From positions 27,886,508 through 27,950,507 of the forward strand of contig NC_088776.1 of NCBI RefSeq assembly GCF_954871325.1: a stretch of 64,000 nt of DNA. Direction: 5' to 3'. How positions within the stretch are numbered: position 1 is the stretch's first letter; the number at the start of each line of letters is the position of its first letter. This document shows positions 37,801 to 49,800 of this stretch, piece after piece. The position numbers and the translations under genes were made by a program. The notes beneath the pieces are model-generated. The model saw nothing but the letters and a program-made list of their open reading frames with translations. It was not told the origin of the DNA and did not search any database. The DNA comes from Gordionus sp. m RMFG-2023 (lineage: Eukaryota > Nematomorpha > Gordioida > Chordodea > Parachordodidae).

Positions 37801-40800
37801 ATCTTGGCGAAAATAGGTAAAACAGATGGTGGGCACGTGAAAAAGACCTTAGATAGTAAGTTATATGATAAAGTCTTACACCCGATCTTTATAAGGCAAA
37901 ATCCAACCTTATCATTGGCTAAATCTTTAATTGAGAATCTGAGCAATTTAAATGTTAAATCCTTTATAATTTTTTTAAAATAATGGGGCGGCTCTCATTA
38001 TATCTTCAAACTAAAAATTTAGAGATTTATCAACTTGGGAAATGAATGAAGATGCCAAGTCTGTATTTTATAACGTTTACCTCCATTCAAAATGAAGCTA
38101 AAAATAGCTACATATTTAAATAAAAATATTCCTGATTTAAAATTGCCAGATAATATTTGAATACAAAATGAAATGCTAAAAACCCGAATAAGTCTAACAA
38201 AGAGTATGTATAGTGATAAATGCAAAGATGAAAGTCCGAATTATTTCTATATTTTTAAAGCATTTCTTCCTTACAATTGATCAAATTATAAATAGTTTAA
38301 TTTAACAATCATAAGATTTTTGGTGAGAGAATGTGCAATATTTGTATCCGAAGAATTTTGATGAAATAAATATCTAAGGTATTTCTGACCCTTAAGAGAG
38401 TTTCACAATTAGAAAATGTATTCAGTGACAAATTACGACATGAATTGTCTTTATTAGCCCGTATTTACAAAGATTTAATAATCAGGTTAATGAAAATATT
38501 CAATGCTTAATATGATTCTATGAGACTCTTTGATGCTAAAATATGCACACAACCAGAGTTGGGCACGTTACTAAATAAAAGTTAACGATTATAAAATATA
38601 ACAACTAAGTTAGCATAGTCACATAAAAAAACTATGGCTTATGTTACCTTAATTTAGAACATGTAACCGTTACAAAAAGTTCTTCGTTACATAATTAAAA
38701 ATAAGAATAAATGAAAATAGAAAAATGCGATAAAAAATTTTATTGATTCATTTTTCAGTTAAGTCGAAAATAAAAAAACAGTAGTAAAGAAACGAAAACT
38801 AATTTATTAATATTTTATTGTCTGATTTAATAAAAATCAAAGATTATCAATTTAAAGCATTCATTCGACAAGGGCTATAAGGGATTGGTAAATAAGTATT
38901 GTAATCAATAAATATAGCACTAATATCTTAAGTTCTATAAAAAATATGAATGATATCTCCCAGGTTAATAGTCAAAATTTTTCAGAATTGTTTTAAAGTA
39001 TTTAGATAAAAAAAAATGTTGTAGGGGAGACTGGGGTTAGTTGAACCGATTTTTACAAAATTGGCTATACTGGTTTTTTTAGATAATACAAAAAATAATA
39101 TATTAGATACCAAAAACTATACTCTATAAAGATGCCTTATAAAGTTTTATAAGAGTTTAACCATTTTAAAAAATTTTTATTTTTTGTAAAAGTGGAAATT
39201 TTGTCCAGCAAGCCCCAATAGCGGGGTGAGGCAAACCATTTCAAGGGGCTTCCTAAACCATTAATGTTTTTAGGGCCATAATAAATTGAAATGAATTTTT
39301 ATTTATTAATAATGATACGTATAGAATAATTTTATTGTTCAAAAATATCATAATACATATAAATTAATAATTATATATAAAAATTGAAACTTAATTTTGA
39401 TTAATTTAATAAACTTTTTGGGCATAAAAAAAATAAGGATCTTAAGGAGAAATTGTGATTTCTTAGCATAAATCCTAAATACCAATAAAAACAGCCATAA
39501 AATTGCTTTTCAAGATTTTGAAATTTTCTCCATTATCTGCCATAATTGAGGTGCATGGTTTATAAATACTCATAAAACTTTCCCAAATTAAAGACGAGTG
39601 TTTAAACTTTGCTATAAAATTTAATTTACATGTAAATGATTATATATTTTAGGCTGTGTCCTAAATATCAAAAATTGTATCGCGCAATTTGCGCGAATCT
39701 AGCGAAAAATATAATATAAGTCATTTTTAATGGAAAATTAAAATGATGGCCTAAATGATTTTTTCGATTTTGGGCAAATTATGTGATTCTTAAAAATTTT
39801 ACGATTCGTAAAACTTTAATCTTTTTATCATTAAACTTTTGCAAATTGCGTGAATAAAAATGGCGAACGAATTTCAATTGATGGAAAATATAAGACCTTA
39901 TAGATATTTGTGGTGTAATAGTGACCATAAATATAGAGATACAGCTGCAAGTAAAGTCAAATGGAAAGAGATTATATAAATATTATTTTATATTTTAGGT
40001 TCAGGTGATGCTATGATGAACAACAAGCACTTAAATTTGTTGAAGATTTTTACTGGCTAAAAGAAAATGTGGAGGATATATGTAAGCACACTGAAGCAAG
40101 TTTCAGTTTGAAACAATCTAAGGATGCTATTAACCCATTAATGGTCAAGATTTTTCTAGTGGATAAAAATGCTCAATTTTTTCAAATTATATTGATTAAT
40201 GCTCAAATATGATATTCTAAAAAAATCAGCCAAAAAAAATAATCCTAAATAGAAAATCTAGCCTGGTGCATATATGCACCGTTAACCATTAAGAGGTTAA
40301 AAAAGATAAAAATTATATAAAATACTATAAGATCAAAAAACAACAAATATCTTTATTCTTTTTTTGTAATTTATAATAAAAAGGAGAAAATGTTTATATA
40401 TTATGAAAATTCTTGAAACACTTAATATGGAGTGCGATTTGACATGTTTGACACATATATCTTGAGTGCGTATGGCAATATCTGCATCTTCGTCTTTTTC
40501 CATCTATAATTTTGGATAAATAATGTCCAGATGAATCAATAGGGTTTTCACACTGTAATGCAAACTGGCTGGCGTGACCTGTACTTGTAATTTTTTCAAT
40601 TTTTACTGGCGTTCGAAGGAGGTAGTTAGTAACTTCTCGTCTAAATGCAAGCAAACTCTTCTTGTCATCTCGATTCACGAATTTCCAGATTTTCCATGAA
40701 TTTACCAAAGCTACATCAATAAAATTGGTGAATATTGGCCACCACCATTTTTTTCCTCTTATTTTTATTCTATATGTAGATATTAGATTATCACATAGAT

Positions 40801-43800
40801 CAACTCCACCCATGTGTTTGTTATAAGCAGTTACCATATTTGGCTGAGGAATTTTTATTTTAGAAGATATTTTCTTAGAATACCTTGAAACATTAGAAAG
40901 CAAAGAGATAGTGTGGCATGTCGATGCAACGGTCACCATCGAATTATCATTCCAACGAACTACAAATATTTCGTTTAATTTTTCAAACCTATAATCATAA
41001 TATCCTCTATCTTTTTTTGCTACAACCTTTATAGATTCAACTGGGCAATGCTCTATTCTATTGTCCCTCACAGTTCCAGTTGCAAAATATCCCATTTGTT
41101 TTAAGTATGACAAGAGTTTAAATGATGTAAAGAAATTATCAAAATATATTTTATGATAATTTGGTTTTTGCAATGCCTTTAATAATTTTATGATTACATT
41201 TCCACCTAATCTATATTCATATTTATTTTCGCTTTTTCCTTGATATATATCAAATGAGAATACGTAACCGTCGGAAGAAGCCAATATCCAAGACTTGTAT
41301 CCAAATCTAATTGGTTTTCCTTTTATGAACATTTTGCAAGAATGTCTTCCTCGATATGGTATCATCTGTTCATCTATTGATAAATGATGTTTGAAAATTC
41401 CAAATTGCTGAAATTTATTATTCAATATATTAATATAAGGCCTAACTTTATAAAATCTATCATGTATATCTATTTTAGTATTGTCTGCCAAATGGATATT
41501 ATATTTCAAATTTCGAAATTGTAATTGGGTCATTTTATCCCGGATTATTGGAATAGAAATATCGCTATCATTAGACCAGTACATTCTTTCTTGTGGGAGA
41601 GAATGATATCCAGTAAATAATAGAATTCCAATAAATCTCTGAATATCTTGGATGGTTATGCATATGTTAGGTCTATTCATTTGTTTACATAAATATTACT
41701 TTGTTCTACAATTAGGGAATATAAATCTTTGTCGAAATTAAAGAAAATATATCTGATGGACCATGTAAATCATTTTCAAGTTTTATTACATCTTCCTTTT
41801 CTCCATCGAAAGGGCTTGAAGAATATATTGCATCCGTTTTTCTCCATTTTAAATTGTGAGAAATTCGAGAATAGCTTCTTGTAGAATATGGTTCTGGAAG
41901 GTCGTCATCGACTGAATTATGAATCTTCAATTCTCCAGCTGTATCTGAAGGCAAAACTCCGACATTTGTTAAGTCATTTTCATCGAAATCTTCTTCATCA
42001 CTAACTGCAGAGGGGTTTGGCGGAATTATAACCATATCTCTTTCTTCAATTGGTTCCTCTTCAAAAAGTTGAGCAAGCGCTTGTTCAATTGTTAGAAAAC
42101 GTTTCATTAAAAAAATTTATTAAAAATTAAATATCTAGACAAATTATTTTCGTAGAATCTTGATTTTTTTATTAGTCATCTATTATTTTGATAATTTTGA
42201 TTGAATTGACAAAACAAGTGCATAATATTTTATATAAATAAAATAAAATCTTCAGAAAGGAAGAGGCTAAAAATAATTTTAAACTTTTGAATATTTATGA
42301 ACCTAATAATTTCATATAATTTGATCGGGATAAAAAATTATAATAGGAACAATATATTATTCGATTTAATCTCAGGGGGCTAAAAATTTTTTTTTAATTA
42401 TTTTCAAAAGGTCTTTTTTTGGGTATAAAATTTTTTTAAAAAAATTCTTAGGGGGCTCGAGCCACCCACCCCTCCTCCCACCACCTTAGTGATGGTAGTG
42501 GTTTTAAGTATAATATAAAAAATTATAATTCATTATGTTAAATTTCATTTGTTTGAATTTTTTTAAATAATTTATACTGCTAGATGGTTAACGGTGCATA
42601 TATGCACCAGTCAACTTTATGTGGTGTGGTTATCTATAAAAATTTTAATTATTTAAAAATTCAAAAATGATTGATAAATATTGATATATCTATAAAGAAT
42701 ATATACACACTAGTTTTCATCGAAATAATTTTATAATATGCTTGTGAGATCACTTAGAAAATTTTACATTTTAGACCTCATAAATTCGCAAAGTTTGAGG
42801 GTTTCTTAGGGACATAAAAAAATATTTTTTTCATATTTTTCTTTTCCAGTTTTGAAGTACAATGTCTGAACTATATAAAAATCTTTTTTATTATTTTTTA
42901 AAATAAAAACTACTATGTTAAAATAAGGTATATAGGAGGTGGTGCATATATGCACCGTTAACCAGTAACGGGTTGTACAATTCCGCATGTATTATAACAT
43001 GAAATTAGAACTATATAATAATCTATATTTTAAGATTATGAGCCAAACATCCAAGATATGTTAAATGTACAAATATCATCACAAGTATTATGTTGTAGTT
43101 GGACAGACAGGTCCCACCGTTGGGGAGAGGAAGATATTGTCCGAGTTCGGAGGTAAGGGATGGTGGATAATCGGGACAGGGGGACCGAATTTGGATATCA
43201 TTTTCGTCATGGAATCACAGGAACTGAGACGGGAAATTAATGAAACACGAATATTATTTTAATAGGGAATCAATCAGTAAAACATCCATTTCATTCAATA
43301 TCATAAGCAGCAAAACAAAATAATATTTCATCCACAATTCATTTTCCGAGGTCTTTATATAGCCCTCTTTTTCAATCAAACAATAATAATTCAATATGCA
43401 TTCCATGTCCTCGTCCATCTCGAAAACTGGTTAGAACCAGTTTTGAGGATGAAATCAAAACAGGCTCGGTATAAGTGAACAAATAAAAATATAAATCGTA
43501 ATATAAGAAAAACATATCACTTATAAACGAATATCGTATAAACAAAGGAAAAAAATATATAAATGGCAATATAAGAAAAACACATCACTAAGCGAATATC
43601 GTCAAACAATATAAATTATAAACTAGTTAAAAAACAACATATTATAACATTAAATTAGTACTATATAATATTCTATATCTTAGGATTTAGAGCCAAACAT
43701 ACAAGATATGTTAAATGATAGTCAATCAGATACAAATTTTTGAATTTAAAATGAAATTTCCCTTCATATTTATAATTTTGTATATTATTTTCATATTCAA

Positions 43801-46800
43801 GATATGTTAAATGATAGTCAATCAGATACAAATTTTTGAATTTAAAATGAAATTTCCCTTCATATTTATAATTTTGTATATTCTTTATAATAAAAATTAT
43901 TATGCTTAATAAATTTTTATAAAATGTGATTTAAGTCATTTTAGCAGTCTTCCTTAAATTAATACAAATCAAATCAAAACAACACTTTTTATTGAATATT
44001 TATAAATAAATGCTATAACTTACACAAATTTAAAAGTAATGGTAACTAAAAAATAAATGTATATAAAAATTTTGGAATAAGGGTTTCATAATTAATTTGT
44101 GTACAATGATTGCCCTCAATATCAATAATAATATTTTGTAATAAGCAGTCAGCCTTAACAATTTGTATAGTATTAGTAATATTAGTTTCTGAGGATTTAT
44201 ATAAGTGTTTAAATTTGGCACTCATGAAGATGATTATCTTCAAATAATATAAAATATAGAATTAGTAAATCATTCACATCTCAAACATTTTATATATTTT
44301 AAATTGAAACTAAATGTATGATTCGGGAGTCGGGACATGTTTCGTATCTCTCAAAACTCAAAAAAGTTTTGCATTTTGCAAAATTTTTAAGAATTTTTTT
44401 TTTAATTTAGGACACAGCCTTAATAAAAATTAAAATTCTGTCATGTAAAAATCTTTTGAAAATTTCATCAAAATTTTATATTTTTAATAATTAATTATTT
44501 CAAAAGATTTTTTGTCTATAGATGTAAACTAATAAAAACTATATTGATAAAATTTTAACCTTCTGTTGTATTTAATTTTAAAATGAGATTAAGTGGTTTG
44601 CCAAGCCCCGGAGTTTACCTAACCCCCGTCTCCCCTACCTGCATCTAGATACTATTTTATAAAAACATTTTGTTTTTAGATATATTTTTTAATACATTTG
44701 GTAAAATTTTATTTTACGTTTTTTAATATTAAAAACATTTGAATTCAATTCATAAAATATTATATCCGAATTTATTTCATAACAAAAATAAACTAAGCAA
44801 ATTTTATTTTATGGAATGAATGATGACGATATAATAATAAACTATAAATTATATTTAATATTAAATTTTTAAATGATTACCACTACTAGTAATGATGAAC
44901 AAATAATCAACCCATTATGAACGGATTCAAATATTGAATTTACTAGGCCTATTTATTTATAAAGCTTATTTTAAAATAATCTCTACAAAATAAAGCCAAA
45001 AAAAATTTCAGGAAATGTTTACCATGTCTTACATAAATTATCCAAATTTCATTAAGCATAAGGGGAGACCGGGGTTAAACGATTGCTATTTTACATTTTT
45101 ATCAAAATATTTTTTAAAAAAAACAGAAAAAATTATAAATTTATATGTAGCCAATCCCTTGTCTATAAAATAAAAAGGTATAGCTCTCTACCTATAACAC
45201 TTTAGGAGTTATGATCAATTTGTGTTAACCCCATATCCCGTGTAAAATGGTTAAGCACCAGGGTAAAGTGATAAAAATAAAATTGAACTTAACTTTATAA
45301 ACAAATCAATACAATATGGGAAAGTTAAATATTTTATTAAAAATAGCACATTTTGAGTGTACATTTTAGGCATATCGTACATTTCAATTATTTTTAAAAT
45401 TTTATTCTAAATAACAAAAACTATTTAATGTTCCTTTTTGCTCAAAAATATCTTTTAATATAATGTAGACGTTATAAAAAAATTATCTTCAACTTTAATC
45501 AGACAGAACATTTTAACCGTTTTACCCATAACAACCTTCCCCAAGGTGATATATTATATAAATCGTTATTGCTTGACTTCTAGTTAAGCTATTGACTTCC
45601 TTTAAATTTTATTTTGTAGCCATGACTCTAAAAAATCATAAAATATTTTGGTAAAACAAAATAAATTAGAGAGTGATTTTTAAAATTTTGGGTAAAAACG
45701 GTTTTTTGTCAAAATATGTCAAATCAAGAAAGTTTTCCAAAAGATAAAATATAAAAATATATCTTCTTAGCAAATTTAAGGCCTTTATGCTAAAGGCCTT
45801 AGAAAGTTATTAGCTTTAACATTGTTAAGCCGTTAATTACTTAACCCTGGCCCCTACTTCAAAACATTGTACCAGCACCTCATAGAGGATATGAATAATA
45901 ATAAATTTTGACACATCAAATTTTGAATGATTTTTTATAAATGAGTATCGGGATTTTCATATATTTAAAGATTATCCCAAAAATAAAATTGTTATTCATA
46001 AAATATATAACCACTCTGCCTTCAAGTTACTTAGTAGAAAGGCTCTTTGGTGTAATATTTAGAGAAAGGGGGGATGCCACAATGATAAAAATGAGTGTTA
46101 TATTACTAAAATCTAAAAATTATTATTTATAATATCAACTCATAATTTTTTTTTAGCTTACCTCAAAATTTGAATTTTAAAACAATAGAATCCTAAATTA
46201 GGCATTATGCACACCTCATAATTATAATACAAATGTATACTTGAGAAAATTAAAAATTAAATCTGTATCTATGTTCATTTGTAAGATTTATAAAGATACA
46301 GATACATTTTTTGAAGATAAATCTGTACATAAATACATTTTAGACCATGTATTAGTATCTAGATATATTTGAAAAATATCTTTTAACAACTCTTATTTCT
46401 AGCTAATTTCGATTATTCATTATTAAGAGGAGTCAAGAAACATGGAAATTGCGACATGCTATCATGACTACGATTATCTTATGAATCAATAAGTGAATGG
46501 GAACGATTGCCTGATATCAACAATGTGGTATATGAAAAATTAAAAGCTATATATAAAAATATAGAAGTTAAGAAAGAAACAGAAAGGGATCCAATTTTGT
46601 CAAGAGTGGTCAAATATGTAGCAGGCGGTTGGCTAGAAGATATATTAAAATTTTACTTGAAAAAAGGATTAGGAATCGTTCAAAAAATAATACAAGCATC
46701 TATATTAACACGCCATACGGGAAAAGTATGAAAACATTTGCCCTGTAACATGCAGTGGCCCCTACACTTTTTGAGCGAATGAAGCAGAATACCCCCATGA

Positions 46801-49800
46801 AAAGTATCCCCCCCCTTCGAAAAAATGATAATTATGACACCCATAAATAATAATTTTTATTGCATCAATTTTTAATATATAACATAAATAAAATGCAAAA
46901 AATATAACTTTATAAATATTATTTTTAAATTAATAATTTAGATAAATTAGGGGAAGAGAAAGCGAAAGAATTTATAATTTCATCAGTATTTAATTGTTTA
47001 AATAAAAAATTTCCCATTGATAATATGGTTAAATTATTGAGAAAAGAATCTTTCATGGTATGGCGCAGTCTTGTTTTAATTAATTTAATTTTACTCATGA
47101 CTCTTTCGGCAGTATATGAGGCTGTGGGAATGGTTAATAAATATTTACATAAAATTCTTAAATTAGGGAAAGCAGAAAAATTTAAAAGTAAACGATAAGG
47201 TAAAATAAATGAATAGTTTTTCCAATATGAATCGTAAGTCCCTGAATTATCATCATCATCAGAAGAAGCTAAATAATGTATTGGTAAAAATATTTTAATA
47301 TAAATTTACAATTCTCAGAATCTGACAAATCTTTAGATTCTTGAACCTCTAGGTCAGGAGTAATAATTACATTCCCCATTTTGGCCATCTTATAAATATT
47401 TCTAAACTTCAACATTTCTTCGAAAATTTGACTTGAATTTAAATTGTAAAATTCACAGATATCCTCGATATCTTCTTTAATAATTGATTTTTCTGCCATT
47501 CCCTTTGGCGTAAAAATGATGTTTGATGTAAAAATTTCATTGAATCATCATTAAATCTTTCGTTAAACTGCATAATAATTAAATCGAGTGCAGCATAAAA
47601 AAAACCTATTTTAAAGCTAAAAAAAATTTCTATATTTAATGATGAAAGTATATATACCTCTCCTTTTTGGATTGTAATGTTTGAAGTCTAGAACTTTCAA
47701 AATCAAAAGGTAGATTTCTCTCCTTCATAAAATCTTGCGCCTTTGAAAAAACATCCAAAAATTCAGTGTTATATTAAAAAATAATTAAGACATAATTTAT
47801 ATTATACTTCTCAAATTAATCAAGCAATCTTTTGCCAATTGAATTTGATTTATTGCATACCCTATATCCTTCGAAATGGTTTGCAATTTTGTACAAGCCA
47901 AACTTGTTATCAACAATATTTTATCCAAAACACAAAGTGATAAGATAAAAACAAATTTTTCTATTCTAAAGACTATAGCACTAGCCATAGTGGAAGTGGC
48001 AGGATCTTCAGAATCCTTTAAATTTGTTAAAGCTACCCTCAAGAAAAAATTTACAATAGCTTTATATGACGATAGCCAGCTTCTAAATAAAAAAAAACAT
48101 TTAAAATTTAAATAAATAAGGAACTATTACCGAGTGGTATTCTTGACGCGTAGAAATCGTTGCGATTTTTTCAGATCATTACACTGAAATTTTTTGAGTA
48201 CCTCATATCTTTTTACACCATTAAAATAGACATAAATCTCATCTAGTATTCCTAGAACATTTCGAAGTTCTTTAATTAATTGGCATAATTGAACAACTAT
48301 TAAATTTAATCGATGACAATAACACCAAATAAAAGCTGCCTTTGGCGCCTCTGCTCTAATCAAGGCTTGCACACCATTGATTCTTCCACTCATGTTTGAG
48401 GCGCCATAATAACTTTGCCCAACTAGATATTCAAGGGGTAAATTCATCGAGCCAAGTTTGGATATTATATTATGCTTTATATCGAGACCTGTGGTATTTC
48501 CCGTACAATATATGTCAATCAGTCTTTCAACAGGCTTCGGCGTCTCACTATTTTCAACATATCTTACTATCAAAGCTATTGCTTCTGATTTCGAAACATC
48601 GTATGTGCCATCAACTATGATTGAAAAGCACCTGTTAAATGTAATCTCATTTTGAATTTTTTTTATAACCATATTTTTCATGGTTTCAATGAGAATGTTT
48701 ATGTTATGATAATAGGTTTGAATATAATTTCGTTTTTAATCCCTTATTTTTTTTATCCTTTTTTCTTTCTTCATTTTGCTGTATATGCATTTTTATTATA
48801 GGTTCAGAATCTGCAATAAGCTTAATAAGGGCCATCATATTGCCTTCTTGTTGCCTGTTCCCCCAGAAGGCTTGGTTACGAGATATTTAATAAAATTTAC
48901 TAAACATCGACCAAAATTTCCGTCAATATATTAAATTAAAAATTAAGTGGTGGGGAGGGGGGTCTTATTATAACATTTATAAACCAGAAATCACATGATC
49001 ATAATGGATGTAAAAAAAAATTTTTTTTTATTAAAATAAAAAAATTTAAAAAAAAAAGTACCACCACTCAAATTTACTGAAGCAGTTGCTTCGGACCCCC
49101 CCCGTTGTAGGGGCCCCTAGTAACATGTATGGTGGCCAGCAGGGAATAACGATATTAAGAACTTTATAGGGACATGTAACGTATATCAAAGATAAGGAAA
49201 TTCCCCCAAACCGATAAATCCAGGTTAATGTGGGAAAACCACTGATATAACTACACCTTGATTTTGCAGGATCATTTCAAGGAAAACTATGTTATTTATA
49301 GTTATTGTAAATAACAGAGATAAATTTAATCAGTTCCAACAAATAGTACGGGAATATAGTGCTTAACCAAATAATTTGAAAGATTAGCAATCTAGATTTA
49401 TAATGAACCCAAGGAAAAACATTTAAAATTTTGTAATAACTCACTAATAAAACAATTTTAATCTTGCTATATCACCCGAGATCGAGCGGGGAAGTGTAAT
49501 TTGTGCAAACTTTAAGTTCTCTTAGAAGCCTAACTTAAAAGAAGAAATAGACATATTTTTATTAGCTAACTCTTCACCAGAGCCTCATATATAGGCCCGT
49601 TAAATAAATTGTAAACACATTAGAAAAGGAGGAGGAAGATTATGTGGAAAGTAAAAAAGGTTTTGATATATAAGAAAAGTATGGACCCGAGATTTTCATG
49701 TAGAACCATGTTATATTCCATCAAAAGTTATATAACATCGGTTTTAAATTATATAGTAAAGGAGACAAAGAATTATGGAGGATATTCCGATTACTTACAG

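Larger units (their letters stand above)
40130..42976 (-). mobile_element. piggyBac-type element, 2.8 kb
   Basis: Left end TTAA-CCCATTAATGG (40,130); right end read inward ACAA-CCCGTTACTGG (42,976), i.e. a TTAA target with two changes on the right. The subterminal regions carry three copies of the 16-bp perfect palindrome GGTGCATATATGCACC at 40,265, 42,593 and 42,941, each joined to GTTAAC. Each end region is itself an inverted repeat (40,130-40,303 and 42,567-42,976), so two MITEs flanking a transposase gene cannot be excluded. The transposase lies on the minus strand. Confidence 0.75.
39652..44419. mobile_element. Harbinger-like element nested in the GGGGAGAC element
   Basis: Left end GGCTGTGTCCTAAAT (39,652); right end read inward GGCTGTGTCCTAAATT (44,419); TTA on both sides (39,649-39,651 and 44,420-44,422), the 3-bp duplication of PIF/Harbinger. 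It carries a MADF-like protein gene on the plus strand near the left end and a transposase C-terminus on the minus strand near the right end, the divergent two-gene layout of Harbinger elements. A piggyBac-type element interrupts it at 40,130. Confidence 0.75.
39024..44635. mobile_element. Outer TIR element of a three-level nest (GGGGAGAC ends)
   Basis: Left end GGGGAGACTGGGGTTAG (39,024); right end read inward GGGGAGACGGGGGTTAGG (44,635); TA on both outer sides. A smaller relative with GGGGAGACCGGGGTTAA and GGGGCCAGGGTTAA ends is at 45,062-45,854. Its own content is 39,024-39,648 and 44,423-44,635, which are A/T-rich and non-coding, with a CAAGCCCC..GCGGGG hairpin near 39,211. Everything between is a later insertion. 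Superfamily uncertain. Confidence 0.7.

Noticed and set aside
47876-48115. Plus-strand frame of 79 codons
   Set aside because: The opposite strand carries the hAT helical region with family motifs; this frame is its shadow.
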